64,000 nt of DNA from Branchipolynoe longqiensis. Taxonomy: Eukaryota; Annelida; Polychaeta; Phyllodocida; Polynoidae. Shown one piece after another: positions 1-11,448 of the stretch. Position 1 is the stretch's first letter; every line of letters begins with the position of its first letter. Position numbers and translations under genes: made by a program. The notes beneath the pieces were generated by a model. That model searched no databases, was not told where the DNA came from, and was given only the letters and a program-made list of their open reading frames with translations. The stretch covers positions 434,001 to 498,000 of the forward strand of contig CM059194.1 in the NCBI GenBank assembly GCA_030323885.1, given 5' to 3'.

Positions 1-130
1 CTAAAACATTTTATTATATTTTGCTCGGTAATGTCTTGTCACCCCTAATCAAGGAATACTGATATAACCATTGGCAAGTCGTATTGAGGATTTGCATCAA
101 ATGATTAGCACCATGTGACCAGTGCCTCGT

Positions 131-330
131 CGGCCATCATGGTTGGATAAAAAGTACGGCTATAACACTGCTAATGCGGCAGCGGGTATTAATATTGCTT
201 TGATTTTGGGTTTAATTTGACCGAATTTCACTTTTTGAGTAAGCTATTCTCATAAATAACATTATTTCAACCCCCCCCCCCCCCCCGAGTGAATATTCAT
301 GATTCTAAATAACAGAATTAGATCATAGTG
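131..330 (-). repeat. Interspersed repeat fragment, interrupted by SINEs
   Basis: Read on the minus strand, this segment holds a motif series (TTATTTAGAATCATGAATAT, a G-run, TTGAAATAAT, AAAAAGTGAAATTCGGTC) that recurs on the plus strand near 31,920-32,040, 32,620-32,680 and 32,940-33,190. The other side of the same repeat (a segment beginning GCAGTGAATAGATTTG) sits at 828-868. The two SINE copies at 327-822 have therefore split one older element. The homopolymer C run at 271-286 is the family's G-run. Class unknown; I see no coding capacity. Confidence 0.6.
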
Positions 331-530
331 TCGTGGGGGTGATGAAAATGGGAAATATTGCACCTAGAGCGGGACTCGAACCAACATCTCTTTGCATTCC
401 GGGCCAGTCTGCTAACCATTACACCACCTAGGCTCCCTGATATCAATACACTCCCCATGCCTGCCTGTGTATGTGGCTCCTTGCCTGAGAGGTCAGTGCA
501 GACCACTACACTCGTCCCCCTGGAATTGTA
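327..530 (-). mobile_element. tRNA-derived SINE, copy 1
   Basis: On the minus strand there is a polymerase III type internal promoter. A box A region (GTGGTGTAATGGTTAGCA) resembles the 5' half of tRNA-Gln-like genes, and a box B (GGTTCGAGTCC) lies about 45 nt further on. The tRNA-like head is preceded by about 90 nt of element-specific sequence and followed by CCCATTTTCATCACCCCC. A near-identical copy lies 311 bp away. The anticodon arm does not fold properly, so this is a SINE rather than a tRNA gene. Confidence 0.7.
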
Positions 531-637
531 AGTCTTTTAATGCTTACAATTACATACATACAGGCAATGCAATACACAGGGTAGGTTCAACAACTATACA
601 GCGCATAGTTTGTACAGGATCATGGTCACGGCAACCA

Positions 638-822
638 GTGTCGTGGGGGTGATGAAAATGGGAAATATTGCACCTAGAGCAGGACTTGAACCCACATCTC
701 TTTGCATTCCGGGCCAGTGTGCTAACCATTACACCACCTAGGCTCCCTGATATCAACACACTATCCACGCCTACCTGTGGATGCGGCTCCTTGCCTGAGA
801 TGTCAGTGCAGACCACTACAAT
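638..822 (-). mobile_element. tRNA-derived SINE, copy 2
   Basis: Second copy of the element at 327-530, same strand, with the same box A/box B spacing and the same flanking modules. The tract between the two copies (531-637) is unrelated. Direct orientation and high similarity point to either two insertions or a local duplication. Confidence 0.7.
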
Positions 823-869
823 AGCAGTGAATAGATTTGTGCTTTTTGTTTTATTTACATACACTTGAT

Positions 870-1620
870 AGTAGAAGGAACTGCTTCTATCCAACCACGA
901 TGCAGGAGTAGTATGATGCCTACGTCACGCAAATCCTCAATATAAGGAGTATAATATATTATGTGTATATAAATGCCGGAATTAAATGCTTCTATTATTA
1001 ATATTACCGATTGATTAATAATTAAGTATCCTCCATTCGGCTCATTAGATATTGTCCAATCAATGGCCGTTCCAGTCGAGCCCGGGACTGTCTGACTTGG
1101 CACCAAAACGGCGGGTTCCACAGCCGGGCCGCCATATTTGTTCATTCGTTGCTCACATTTCAAACTGGTATAGGTAGAATACAAGTAGTATATAAGCAGT
1201 ATGTGGTGATTTCGACGGATGCTAGGCGATAGCCCAGTCACACCACGGCCAGCATTTGCTTGCGACCGCCTTACAACCAAAATAGCACTGACCTCCCTGC
1301 GACCGACTCGCTACATTGAATCAAAGACGCGGTTGGAGAGTGGTCTCTGACTGTATCGGTGACCACTCGACGACCACTCGCCAATGTTTGGGGGGGGGGC
1401 GGTTGTCATGGTGCGGCAGTTGGCGAGTGGTCGCCAACCTCTCGTGACCGCACAAGTCGCAAGTGCAGCAGCTGCAACCTCCTTACGACCCAAATCTTCT
1501 GAAATTGTCGGTGACCAAGTGCCGACCGGTCGTATGGTGGTCGCGAAATAATCACAAGCGAATGCAAAGTGGTGTGACTGAGGTATCAGGTGGGCATCGC
1601 CTCCTGGTGGTGGCCATTGA
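870..1620. other. Intergenic stretch, no gene seen
   Basis: Short open frames only, with no recognisable protein. Between about 1,290 and 1,560 there are scattered direct and inverted copies of GACCACTCG/CGAGTGGTC motifs plus a homopolymer G run at 1,390-1,399, which suggests a decayed repeat. Nothing else is supported. Confidence 0.4.
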
Positions 1621-1622
1621 CA

Positions 1623-1858
1623 CTCGTGACCACTGATTGGCTCTGGTTTACATGTTTGCTGATTGGCTCTGCTTTATTTACGTGTTCGCTGATTGGCTCT
1701 GCTTTATTTACGTGACTGCTGATTTGCTCTGCTTTAATTACGTGTTTGCTGATTGGCTCTGCTTTATTTGTGCTTTCTGATTGGCTCTACTTTATTTATG
1801 TGTTTGCTGATTGGCTCTGCTTTATTTACGTGTTCGCTGATTGGCTGTTCCTTTTGTT
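1623..1858. repeat. Minisatellite, ~30-bp unit
   Basis: About eight imperfect tandem copies of a 30-bp unit beginning CTGATTGGCTCTGCTTTATT. Each unit carries GATTGGCT, an inverted CCAAT-box core, but the array has no gene beside it that I can identify. Confidence 0.85.
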
Positions 1859-1875
1859 CAAGTCACCACTCCCCG

Positions 1876-2786
1876 TATGATACTGTGTTCATGTATTATG
1901 GTGTGTTTATATGTATGATGGTTGTTCCCGTATGATACTGTATTCCTGTATGATGGTGTGTTCACGTATGATAGTGTTGCTGTATGATGGCGTGTTGCTG
2001 TATGATGTGTTCATGTACGATGGTGTGTTCCTGTATGATGTGTTTGTGCATGATGGTGTGTTCCTGTATGATGTTGTTTTGCTGTATGATGTGTTCATGT
2101 ACGATAGTGTATTCCTGTATGATGTTTTGCTGGATGATGTGTTCGTGTACGATGGTGTATTCCTGTATGATGCTGTTTTTCTGTATGATGTGTTTGTGTA
2201 CAATGGTGTGTTCCTGTATGATGTTGTTTTGCTGTATGATGTGTTCATGTACGATGGTGTGTTCCTGTATGATGTTGTTTTGCTGTACGATGTGTTCATG
2301 TACGATGGTGTGTTCCTGTATGATGTTGTTTTGCTGTACGATGTGTTCATGTACGATGGTGTGTTCCTGTATGATGTTGTTTTGCTGTACGATGTGTTTG
2401 TGTACGATGGTGTATTCCTGTATGATGCTGTTTTTCTGTACGATGTGTTCATGTACGATGGTGTATTCCTGTATGATGCTGTTTTTCTGTATGATGTGTT
2501 TGTGTACAATGGTGTGTTCCTGTATGATGTTGTTTTGCTGTACGATGTGTTCATGTACGATGGTGTATTCCTGTATGATGCTGTTTTTCTGTACGATGTG
2601 TCCTTGTATGATGGTGTGTTCCTGTATGATGTTGTTTTGCTGTACGATGTGTTTGTGTATGATGTTGTTTTGCTGTATGATGTGTTCATGTACGATGGTG
2701 TGTACCTGTATGTTTTTTGCTGTACGATGTGTTCATGTATGATGGTGTGTTCCTGTATGATTTGCTGTACGATGTGTTCGTCCACG
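1876..2786. repeat. Minisatellite, 51-bp unit
   Basis: Tandem repeat with a 51-bp period, itself made of diverged 15-18-bp pieces such as TTCCTGTATGATG and GTGTTCATGTACGATGG. Because 51 is divisible by three and the unit lacks stops in several frames, long repetitive open frames appear on both strands. They are a by-product of the array, not genes. Confidence 0.9.
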
Positions 2787-2789
2787 GGT

Positions 2790-3600
2790 TTGAAGCACTA
2801 ACCCTCCTTCATGCATTTGGCCCAGGTGGCAGTACCTTCAACTACGTCCAAATGCTTCACCTCGAGGTGCAATGTGTTGAATTTGAGATGAAAGCTTTTG
2901 AGAGAAGTGTGGGGCAATGTGGCTGTTAGTCCTGGCCCCTGCTATAGAGACCTGTATTATGTATACAACTGCTGAAGAGGAGAATTTGAATGTTGGTTTG
3001 AGTAATTCACGACGATGGAGACAGACATAGTGCAAAATATAACTTTTTATTACAGAAGGCAAACGTTTCATCAGGTTTGGTATACACAATTAATATTCGT
3101 AGATAATCACATATTTCGATAAACATTTTTTTCACAGCTCAAAATGTTTTTTTTTACAGAGTAGAGCTTATTTTTGTTTTGTTCAGACAGCATTACTTTA
3201 CAACAATATATTTGTTGAAATAATTACATTTGTTGCTAAACATTTTATTTAAATAATTTCCGGTGGGGTATACTACTCCCTTTACCGGCAAACTTGACTA
3301 TGCTACGTAAATTCACACTTCAAATTTATGGTTAACAATTTTATATCTGTTAAGACGTATCAATACTCAGCGCCATTTACTATCTGCCCCTTGTAAATTT
3401 AAACATTTGAATGTATACTAATAGGAATAAGCCCAACATTATTTGAACAGGTCGAAAAATCTACTTCAAGTAAATTGAAATTTGTATAGGACAGAGCCCT
3501 CCAAGAATAAGACCAGCACCTCAGACACTCAGCCAAATAATTTGGAGAGTGTCTGAGGTACTTCCAAGAACACTTCCCTGCTCATGTACTGGAAGAGCAT
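2790..3600. other. AT-rich sequence beside the DIRS-A element
   Basis: No gene is visible. This probably contains the 3'-terminal non-coding part of the minus-strand DIRS-like element whose recombinase fragment begins at 3,602, but I could not find its terminal repeats. An inverted GTGTCTGAGG motif pair occurs around 3,510-3,565. Confidence 0.35.
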
Positions 3601-3601
3601 G

Positions 3602-3966
3602 TTAGATCTCCAGCGCCCGACCTCTCGTACCCCTTCCATTGATGCCTCCTTTGGCACTGGCTTGCGTCCCTCCCCTTCTTAGGCTATGGAGGGTGACTGC
3701 TGCCGGCTGCGGATGGCCCGTCGCCTTCAGTGCTTGACGCAATGCCTGCAGCAATGTCGACGCCAGCAGGGACGCCCCATCTAGGTGCAGAAAAGCTGAG
3801 TCGCCGGGACCGATGGTGCACACGGTAACATCACTGTGTACACATCTTGTCCTGATCTCGCAGTCTTGGAGGATCGCACTCGGATTAGTAGACTGTTCGA
3901 CCGTACCTTCAGGTCCGCACCCTGAAGCGCATAATGCACGTCATTGGCCCTCAGTGTAAAGAACAA
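3602..3966 (-). pseudogene. DIRS-A tyrosine recombinase fragment
   Basis: Two overlapping minus-strand frames read as the catalytic part of a DIRS-type tyrosine recombinase. The N-terminal piece (3,966-3,781) has the typical beta-strand with Lys, RSSKTARSGQDV. The C-terminal piece (3,823-3,602) has HSLRRGGTQASAKGG, the His-x-x-Arg box. A frameshift separates them and the distal Tyr region is lost. In intact elements this enzyme integrates a circular DNA intermediate without target duplication. Confidence 0.7.
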
Positions 3967-4269
3967 ATTACATGACGTAAGAAGGTGTAATGTGCTATCA
4001 GTGTAGCTACAGATAATACATATGAAAATTTACCATTGTCTTCTCTATTTGGATTGTATACATTAAAGTCTTTTAGAGTTTCAAACCTATCATAACAATC
4101 AACCTGATAGTTTTTATTCCTCCAGGTACCAGCTGCTAGTCCTGCTTTTACTATATCAGGGATACTGTTGGACAGAAGATACAGGTGACCTAGGAAGAGA
4201 GAGGCAAATAAAATCGATCTTCCTAGGTCAAAATAGTATTACAAGTTAATACTTTTTACTGTAAAGAGA

Positions 4270-5106
4270 TGTTTAACTCTAATTTTAGACAAACCTAGTT
4301 TTATACACATTTCATCCCCCTTATTTCTGCTCTTTTCTCTTAAATGGTACCTACTCAAAGCATCTGCTATGGTTAACTCCACCCTTGGCTTATGTTTTAT
4401 TTCTATCTAGCATGTATACTCTGCCGAAAAACTCCATATTTCCCTACAACATGCACAAAGTATCTTGTCCTTTCCCTTCCCTGATGATAGAACCAATTGC
4501 GAAGCTTCATTATCAGTATTTATTATTATTCTAAAATTGTTTTGTTGTTTTGGAGCTAGAGCATATAGAGCTGCCACTAAATTTAACGCATCAAGCTGTG
4601 CTAGGTGAAATTCCTTATTTAATAGTTCCTTTTGATATTGCTCTGAAAAAATAATGTAATTTCGAGTAGGCTCCTCCTGTTAGACAGGAGTCGCATTCTA
4701 TTACCCAATCCTCTACTGGCTCCGGACGCATGAGGACCAAACCATTGGTTTTACTTGCATAATCCCTAAATCACTTAACGTCCTTTATAGCTTTGCTAGT
4801 AGTTTTTATTTTCCCTTTAAACGGAGAGGCCCTTAAAAACTCTAATATTCTATTCATAAACCTTCTAGCAAGGTTTACACACCTAGATATAAACTGTAAT
4901 TTCCCTACCAGCTTCTGTATATCTTTTCTTGATACTAGAATACCCTCCTTCCATTTGCTGCATTTTTCTAGGACTTCTATTAATTTCTCTTTAGGAATTT
5001 TGATTACCATGTCTGTAGTGTTTATTTCAAAACATAACCAAATTGGTCGTAATGCTTGCATTGCGTTTGATTTGCGGTAAAGGAGGATTGCCCCCCCCCA
5101 CTTCAC
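4270..5106 (-). pseudogene. DIRS-A RT C-terminus and RNase H
   Basis: The open part (5,106-4,771) reads as the RT thumb/connection of DIRS elements, including IKIPKEKLIEVLEKCSKW and KLVGKLQFISRCVNLARRF. Continuing on the minus strand near 4,700 is an RNase H opening with WVIECDSCLTGGAY (first catalytic Asp), followed by several in-frame stops. The CDSCLTGG motif is shared with element B, so the two elements belong to related lineages. Confidence 0.65.
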
Positions 5107-5133
5107 TCTTCCTGCATCCCTCGCCTCTGACCG

Positions 5134-6996
5134 TTGGGGTTATGTAATACCCCCCTCCTCCCGGCCCTTATAACCCGAGCCTGCTGCTGCCTCCAGCCAC
5201 TCCGCCTCCAGTACCGCTCCCCTACAGTTTTCTTTTTGGCTACTCATCCACATGCTATCACCGTCTCGCCGCCTGCCCCGACAGACTCTGCTCCACCGAG
5301 TCGCCGGCCTATGCCAACTCGCCATGCCGTCATGCCGTCACTTCCCCGAGGGCGAGGCCGCCCCGCCGGCCGCCACGGAACGCGCAGATCAGGCGCGGCC
5401 GCACCGGTCTCCGCGACCTCCTCCGCCTTCAGTCCGAGGCCACCAACTGGGCCACCTAGGATGGACACGACAGCCGTCGCCGAGGAACGCCTCACCGTAC
5501 TTATGGAGGTGATCACCCGGGCCCTCCCCATCGTCCCGCCACCTCTGGTAGTGGCGCCCGCCCCTCCTTCGGCCCTGGAACGCCTCGCCGACATAGTGCA
5601 GGAGTTGGCGTTGGCTGCCCCCGTGACCCCGCCGCCTCGCCCAGCCACCCGAACGGTCCACCCCCTCTACCGACGCCACAGCCGGCACTGGATCCCGGCA
5701 CCTCACCAACCAGCCTCCGCGACTCTCTCTGCTGCCGCCCTGGTGCCGGCCACCCGCGCCGCCCCGCAACACACCCCAGCCTCCACCGCCAAGGCGGTAT
5801 GAGAAATCTTGGATTTTTAGTCTGCCAGCGACGGCAAGCACACCCGGGCTGGGAAGGATGCGCCCCGGGAGCCCTTCCCGCCACCGCAGCCCCGTCACCC
5901 CAACGGTGGGCCACTGCCGGCCCCCTCCCGCCGCCGCAGCCCCCCCAGGGGGGCCCTTCACATCCACCCACCACCAGCCGTCGTCACAACACCCCCGCCT
6001 CTGATGACGTCAGCCCTGACATCAACAGTCACCCCGCCACCCCTGACGCCGCCAGCCAGACTCCGGAAGTCTCACCCCAGGTGGTCGGTCCCCCAACCCT
6101 CCTACCCGGTTTTTACATTACACCCACGAGCCTCACATCTCCCCGCCACGCCTAGCCGTCGGATTATGTAACATCCCCAAGACCCCCCCATGGCCTACGG
6201 CAACCGCCACCCTCCTCACATCTCCGCCGCCATCATACACCCCGACAACCCTACCACCACCCCCGACCCTGACACCCTCGACCCCCCCACCCCCAGCTCC
6301 CACCACCGACGCAGCGGCCCCCTCCCCCGGCGATACCGCCTATATTGACCACCTCCCAGGCTTCTCCCCCCCCCCCCCCCCGTCTTCTACCCCCCTACCT
6401 CGGCCCGGGTATCCCCTCACGTGCCCCCACCGAGTTTGCCGCCCCTCTTTCCCCCCGCATCGGACCTCCTCCCCCAACCTCCGCCCCACCCCCTCCCTCC
6501 CCTCCCCGCCCTCCCCTTGGGGACTTCGGCGAACCTGTCGCTGACGTCGTGGATCTCACCATCCAGGACACCCTCCCCGCCACCCCCTCCTGCGGCCCCA
6601 CCCCCCACCAATACCGCCCCACCCTCCTCTCCATCTGGCCCCACACCTCAGGCGAAGCGTGGGCGCACTACCCCACCTTCGCTCGGGCCTACGCAGCCCT
6701 CCGAGGCGTGGACCTCCCCAATTTTTTGGCCACCCGCATCCCCCTCCCCTCAGGCCTCAATATCCCCGCATGGCGGAGCCGGCTCCAGGACTACCACGAG
6801 CGCGACCTGGTCACCTCCTGGAGTTTGGTTTTCCCTCCAATTACTCTGCCGACACCCCTCCCCGCCCACCTACACCAACCACCGGGAATATGAGCCCCAC
6901 CTCCGCGACTTTGTCCGGACCGAGCTGGGCCACGGCACCCTCGCCGGCCCCTTCCACGTTCCCCCTTCATGCCCTGGGCCCAGGTCTTGCCCATGA
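5134..6996 (+). pseudogene. DIRS-B gag-like proline-rich region
   Basis: A series of overlapping plus-strand frames rich in Pro, Ala, Ser and Arg, without a recognisable fold. Position upstream of the RT is the only reason to call it gag-like. Around 6,640-6,800 the frame contains WAHYPTFARAYAALRG and IPLPSGLNIPAWRSRL. The latter matches IPVPSGLNMDIRREKI in the equivalent N-terminal region of element A, which ties both to the same structural family. Homopolymer C runs (for example 6,367-6,380) probably caused some frame breaks. Confidence 0.5.
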
Positions 6997-7049
6997 TGAC
7001 CCGCCCCAAGTCAGACCCCGGGAAGAGGCGGGTCATCGTCGACCTCTCC

Positions 7050-7660
7050 TAACCTCCCGTAGGCAGCATCAACGCCGCCATTCCCCGCCGGGAATACCTC
7101 GGGAAGCCCCATGCATACAGGCTCCTGTGCGTCGCCGATGTTGGCCGCCGCCTCGTCCAGGAGGGGCCCGGGGCCTACACCTGGATGGCCGACATATCCC
7201 GAGGCTACCGCCAGCTCCAGGCCGACCCTCTATCCTGCCCTCTCTATGGCATAAGCCTGGACGATGCCACTTACGTTGACCTTGCCCTTCCCTTTGGCCG
7301 CCGCTCCTCGGGCGTGGCCCCCGTCCGGGTCACCTTGGCCGTCGCATGGATCCTCCGTCACGACGGTTTCCATAGCTTCGTCTACGTTGACGACTTTGTT
7401 GGGTGCGAGCTCACCTATCTGAGGGCCCGCCAAGCCTTCGATGGCTTCATCGCCCTCGTCGGCGGCCTCGGGCTGGAGGTCGCTGCGGGGAAGTGCCACC
7501 CTGCCGCGGTGCGCCTCGCCTGGCTCGGTTTCGCCATAGACAGCGAGGCGATGACCATCCAGATCGCACCTGACAAAGTCCAGGATCTCGTCGCTGAGTG
7601 CGAGGTCCGGTTCGCTCGCCCGACCCTCGGCCGCCTCAACCTCGGCCCCCACCTCCATCA
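7050..7660 (+). pseudogene. DIRS-B reverse transcriptase
   Basis: The plus frame 7,185-7,640 reads as RT fingers/palm. It contains WMADISRGYRQLQADP (first catalytic Asp region), LALPFGRRSSGVAPVRV, and HSFVYVDDFVGCEL (catalytic YVDD), then WLGFAIDSEAMTIQIAPDKV, the thumb entry seen in DIRS elements. Frame changes near 7,080 and 7,640 break the protein. Confidence 0.8.
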
Positions 7661-8146
7661 CCCTCGGGGAAGAGGCCCTCTGCGATTTCAAGTGGTTGGC
7701 GGCCTATGGGCGCGCCTCCATCGGCCTTCACCTTCTCCGCGCCCCTGAGATCCACCGCGTTGTCATTGAGTGTGACTCCTGCCTCACCGGCGGCGGGGCC
7801 TACGCTCCGACGGGCTGCTACGCCCGAGGGTACTCCCAGGGCTTCCAGCCGCGCTTCCCCACAATTCACGAGCTGGAGGCAGTCAACCTCATCGTCGCCC
7901 TCCGGACCCTCCTCCCTGCCGACATCGTGGGCGCGACGATTGTCATCAACACCGACAACATGGCCGCTGCCGCCTCCCTCGAATCGGGCCGCGCCCGCGA
8001 TCCGACCCTCGGGACATGCGCCCCACGAGCTTTGGCTCATGGCGGCCGAGGGCTACTTCATGCTCTCCATCCTCCGCAAGCCCGGCGCCGACCTCGTCCT
8101 CGCATACCCCTGCCACGATGACTTCCCCTACAACCTGGGCTTCTAA
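7661..8146 (+). pseudogene. DIRS-B RNase H
   Basis: Reads in two frames as RNase H: VVIECDSCLTGGGAYAPTG (first Asp), TIHELEAVNLIVALRTL (Glu) and VINTDNMAAAASLESGRA (third Asp). After a frame shift it continues LWLMAAEGYFMLSILRKPGA. All three acidic positions are conserved, although the frame is broken. The DIRS-B reading is cut shortly after by the TIR element at 8,161. Confidence 0.75.
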
Positions 8147-8321
8147 TTGTAGGTTATACCAAAGACCCTATAATACTAAGAAGGCTCACCCAGCCTGTAC
8201 TGTGTAATCAAAATGATCACACCCACCACCTGGTGTGCTGGCTGTTCTCTTGGTTAAACAGATGCTATATTATATGTATAAATGTATATATGAATGTGAA
8301 AGATGTTTGGTGATGGTGATG

Positions 8322-8821
8322 NNNNNNNNNNNNNNNNNNNNNNNNNNNNNNNNNNNNNNNNNNNNNNNNNNNNNNNNNNNNNNNNNNNNNNNNNNNNNNN
8401 NNNNNNNNNNNNNNNNNNNNNNNNNNNNNNNNNNNNNNNNNNNNNNNNNNNNNNNNNNNNNNNNNNNNNNNNNNNNNNNNNNNNNNNNNNNNNNNNNNNN
8501 NNNNNNNNNNNNNNNNNNNNNNNNNNNNNNNNNNNNNNNNNNNNNNNNNNNNNNNNNNNNNNNNNNNNNNNNNNNNNNNNNNNNNNNNNNNNNNNNNNNN
8601 NNNNNNNNNNNNNNNNNNNNNNNNNNNNNNNNNNNNNNNNNNNNNNNNNNNNNNNNNNNNNNNNNNNNNNNNNNNNNNNNNNNNNNNNNNNNNNNNNNNN
8701 NNNNNNNNNNNNNNNNNNNNNNNNNNNNNNNNNNNNNNNNNNNNNNNNNNNNNNNNNNNNNNNNNNNNNNNNNNNNNNNNNNNNNNNNNNNNNNNNNNNN
8801 NNNNNNNNNNNNNNNNNNNNN
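8322..8821. other. Assembly gap, 500 N
   Basis: Exactly 500 unknown bases, a conventional placeholder length. The true distance, and the missing 5' part of the LINE, are unknown. Any open frame drawn through it is meaningless. Confidence 0.99.
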
Positions 8822-9880
8822 AACTGAGGAAGTCTGGGACACTCGAGTACCAAGGACTGCATGCAGAGATTCAGCCGGGTAGCTGCTGCGGCAGTCTGCC
8901 GACGGGAAAAATTTGGTGTACGTTTGCCCGATCAGAGCTTGATTTTTACTGCAGAAGCCCGAGCACTCCTTCTCGCTTTGGAGTGTATCGAGGTATCCAA
9001 CCACACTATGTTATATACAGTGATTCGTTCTCTTGTCTCCTGGCTGTTGCTGGACTGAAAACGAATCACCCTATTCTAGCAACGGTCATTTATAAAATGA
9101 ACCAACTGACAATGGATGGGTATGATATCCACCTGTGCTGGGTGCCTGGCCATGCCGGCATACAAGGAAACGAACAAGCTGATCGGGCTGCGAAGAAGGC
9201 CCTGAACTGTGATCTTGAACCGTGTCTGATCCCTCACTCTGATCTGAAACCACTAATAGCCACCAACATAAAATCCAAATGGCAACATGGGTGGGATGAA
9301 AATATTAATAAACTTAAAGAAATTGAACCATCTGTGGGAAAGCCACCACAGACTCATGCGGGAGGTCGGCGGGACCAAGTGGTCCTTAGCCGATGCCGTA
9401 TTGGCCACTCGTGGCTTACACATGCTTTTCTGCTCAAGGGGGAACCTCCCCCTGAATGTATTTGGTGTCAGTCCCCGCTGACACTCAAACACATTTTACT
9501 AAGTTGCGTTGATTTTTTGGCCCTGCGCCAACAGTTCTACACTGCAGACAGTATGCATGACCTTTTTACTAAGGTAAAACAGGAAAACATTTTAGCCTTT
9601 TTGAGGGCAGCTGGACTGTACCACCTCATATAATTTACTAAATAGATTCTATCAATTATTAATAAAACTTTTCTTTTTCTATGGGAATTTGTTTCCCTTG
9701 ACCACAAATATATGATTGTGAGCTTTCTAATTTAATGAGTGTCTATTGGCACATAATTGATTGTCTGCTTTTACATGTAAAAGCAATGGTTTGAACAAAA
9801 AACAAACATTTCTCACCGTGAATATGGCCTATGCTGCCGACACGGCGTAAAGCAACCACCAATCAATCAATCAATCATGA
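8822..9880 (+). mobile_element. I-clade LINE, 3' fragment with RNase H
   Basis: The plus strand encodes an RNase H domain in two frames joined by one shift near 8,990. SLIFTAEARALLLALECIE carries the Glu, VIYSDSFSCLLAVAG an Asp and HLCWVPGHAGIQGNEQADRA the final His/Asp box. The C-terminus has a Cys/His motif of the form Cys-x2-Cys-x8-His-x4-Cys (CIWCQSPLTLKHILLSC). After the stop at 9,633 a short 3' UTR ends in a CAATCAAT-type simple tail (9,860-9,880). RNase H plus such a tail fits the I/Nimb group. The 5' part is lost in the gap. Confidence 0.75.
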
Positions 9881-10099
9881 TGCTGATGATGGTGTGTGTT
9901 TGTTCATAGCAATTTCATATTGATGTGTATTCATACTTACCTGTCTCATGTATAATATAATTGTATGTGTTTACATGTGAAACACCAACCAGCAGCCGGG
10001 CTTATCAAACCCATCACAAGATGGCACTGTGAAATTTATATTACCATGGGAGAGATAGGGACTGAGCCGTCTTAGTATTATAGGGTCTTTGGTTATACC

Positions 10100-10620
10100 C
10101 AGCGGCTGTCGCCGCCCACCTTGATGCCGCTGGCGCCTCAGGCAGCGTACCCCAGGCCGCCCTCCTCCTCGGATACTACGGGATGCTAAGACAGTCTAGC
10201 CTGCTCTCCCCCAGTCCCGAGGGGTGGGGCAGCCCCCACCCCATTACCCGCGCCGTTGTCGCACCCGCCCCCGGCGGGCTCCGGGTAACCCTCCGTCGCT
10301 CAAAGACGATCTCATCGCCCTCGGGGGCGGTCACCCTCTTCGTCCCCGCCTTGCCGCACGCGCGACTCCACCTGGTCGCGGCCTGGGACACCTCCGTCGC
10401 CCATGTCCCCACGGGCCCGGCGTTCACCATGCCCTCGGGCCACCCCCTGGACCCTCGAACCCTCACTGCCGTCCTCCGGGGCGCACTCCGGGCCCTCCCC
10501 GTCTCCGAGACCTTCACTCTCCACACCCTGTCAGCAGGCAGGAGTCCCTCTCGCCGACATCATGGCCCAGGGCACCTGGACCTCGGTACACGCGTACCTC
10601 CCCCCCCCCCCCCCCCCCAC
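10100..10620 (+). pseudogene. DIRS-B tyrosine recombinase
   Basis: Plus-strand frame starting just after the TIR element. LLLGYYGMLRQSSLLSPS holds the first catalytic Arg region, VTLRRSKTISSPSGAVTLFV the Lys strand, and FTLHTLSAG the start of the His-box, after which the frame shifts. In the next frame VPLADIMAQGTWTSVHAYL gives the C-terminal Tyr region. A C homopolymer (about 10,602-10,618) follows directly. Confidence 0.7.
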
Positions 10621-10859
10621 TGCTGCCCCTCACGCCCTCTCCTCCGTTTTGCTGGAGGGCTCTTCGGGGCTCCCTCCCCCTGAACACTGACTATACCTCA
10701 TTTGCATTGTTTAGTTAGCCTTACCATGTTTAGTTAGCTTATTACTATTCCTCTTTACTTACTTATTGTACTTTATCAGCTGCACTCTGTTTGTCCTCTC
10801 GCACCTGAATAATGTGCTCTTATTCCACCCTTGCCTTTGTCTTCCTCCTTCGCTGTGTA

Positions 10860-11448
10860 TCAAAAGTGTAGCAGGTTCACAGCACTTTTTAACCGCCAAT
10901 TCTAATCCGAATTCTTCTAGTAATTTAACTGTGAATTTATACACCTCCCAAGCTTTTCCTTGTGACCACTCTACACCTATAAAATCATCTAAATAACAGA
11001 GTGTAAAGAACCCAGCTTTTCTCATTAGGTACACAATTGCAGATATTGTACGCGTGCAAGCTAAAGCTGACCTACACCCAAACGGTGGAGCTATGTCAAA
11101 ATATAATTTATTATTTGATTTAATTCTAAACAGTGGTACCGATAATGGGCATGTCCTAAGTTGTCTATATGCTCTCGCTAAATCTATGCTCAATAATACA
11201 CAGTTCTTTCCCAGCTTAGTTGCCTCTTTTGCTAAATCAAGTATACTTGGTAATTTAAAATTTAAATCCTCTCCCTGATGAACCCCCCTTAAAATACCTG
11301 CGTTAACACTCTTGCCCCTAGGGAAGCTCAAAACCACTATTATCCTACGTTCAACTGTATTTTTCTTGGGCCTAGTCATTAAAGGGCTTACTTGCCTCCA
11401 AGGAACAAACGGCGGAATTTCAAATGGACCTAACATTGCTTTCTTCAT
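10860..11448 (-). pseudogene. DIRS-A reverse transcriptase, N-terminal part
   Basis: The minus frame contains MTRPKKNTVERRIIVVLSFP, then VLLSIDLARAYRQL (first catalytic Asp), DIAPPFGCRSALACTRT, and TLCYLDDFIGVEW (catalytic YLDD), then KLLEEFGLELAVKKCCEPAT. Similarity ends there; the continuation (WLCFEINTTDMV) is found at about 5,045 on the same strand, beyond the nested insertions. Confidence 0.8.

Larger units (their letters stand above)
8161..10090. mobile_element. TIR DNA element with 9-bp target duplication
   Basis: The termini are 28-bp inverted repeats with one mismatch (AAAGACCCTATAATACTAAG at the left end and its reverse complement at the right). Both sides carry the identical 9-bp duplication GGTTATACC (8,152-8,160 and 10,091-10,099). 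A 9-bp duplication fits Mutator-like elements best, though terminus sequence alone is not decisive. There is no transposase: only about 160 bp remains at the left and 210 bp at the right, with a LINE fragment and an assembly gap between. Confidence 0.8.
5090..10690 (+). mobile_element. DIRS-like retrotransposon B, GC-rich, inserted into element A
   Basis: A very GC-rich plus-strand block with Pro/Ala/Arg-rich gag-like frames (5,134-6,990), RT with YVDD (7,185-7,640), RNase H (7,690-8,120) and tyrosine recombinase (10,100-10,620). It lies exactly where the RT of the AT-rich element A is broken, and is itself interrupted at 8,161-10,090 by a TIR element. Base composition changes abruptly at both edges. 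Frameshifts in every domain show it is inactive. Exact ends are uncertain (left 5,050-5,130, right 10,690-10,860). Confidence 0.7.

Noticed and set aside
343..420. tRNA gene (also considered at 654-740, 28,625-28,705 and 40,190-40,262)
   Set aside because: Box A and B are present, but the anticodon arms are disrupted and each is joined to a SINE body; two are near-identical dispersed copies.
1907..2801. About 290-codon Tyr/Asp/Val and Ser/Tyr/Asn repeat frames
   Set aside because: The 51-bp minisatellite is open on both strands; no flanking coding sequence.
5140..5974. Minus-strand Gly/Arg-rich frames opposite DIRS-B
   Set aside because: Complement of the Pro/Ala-rich GC-rich strand; the plus-strand RT, RNase H and recombinase fix the coding orientation.
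8235..9004. Open frames running across the gap
   Set aside because: They consist mainly of 500 N and carry no information.
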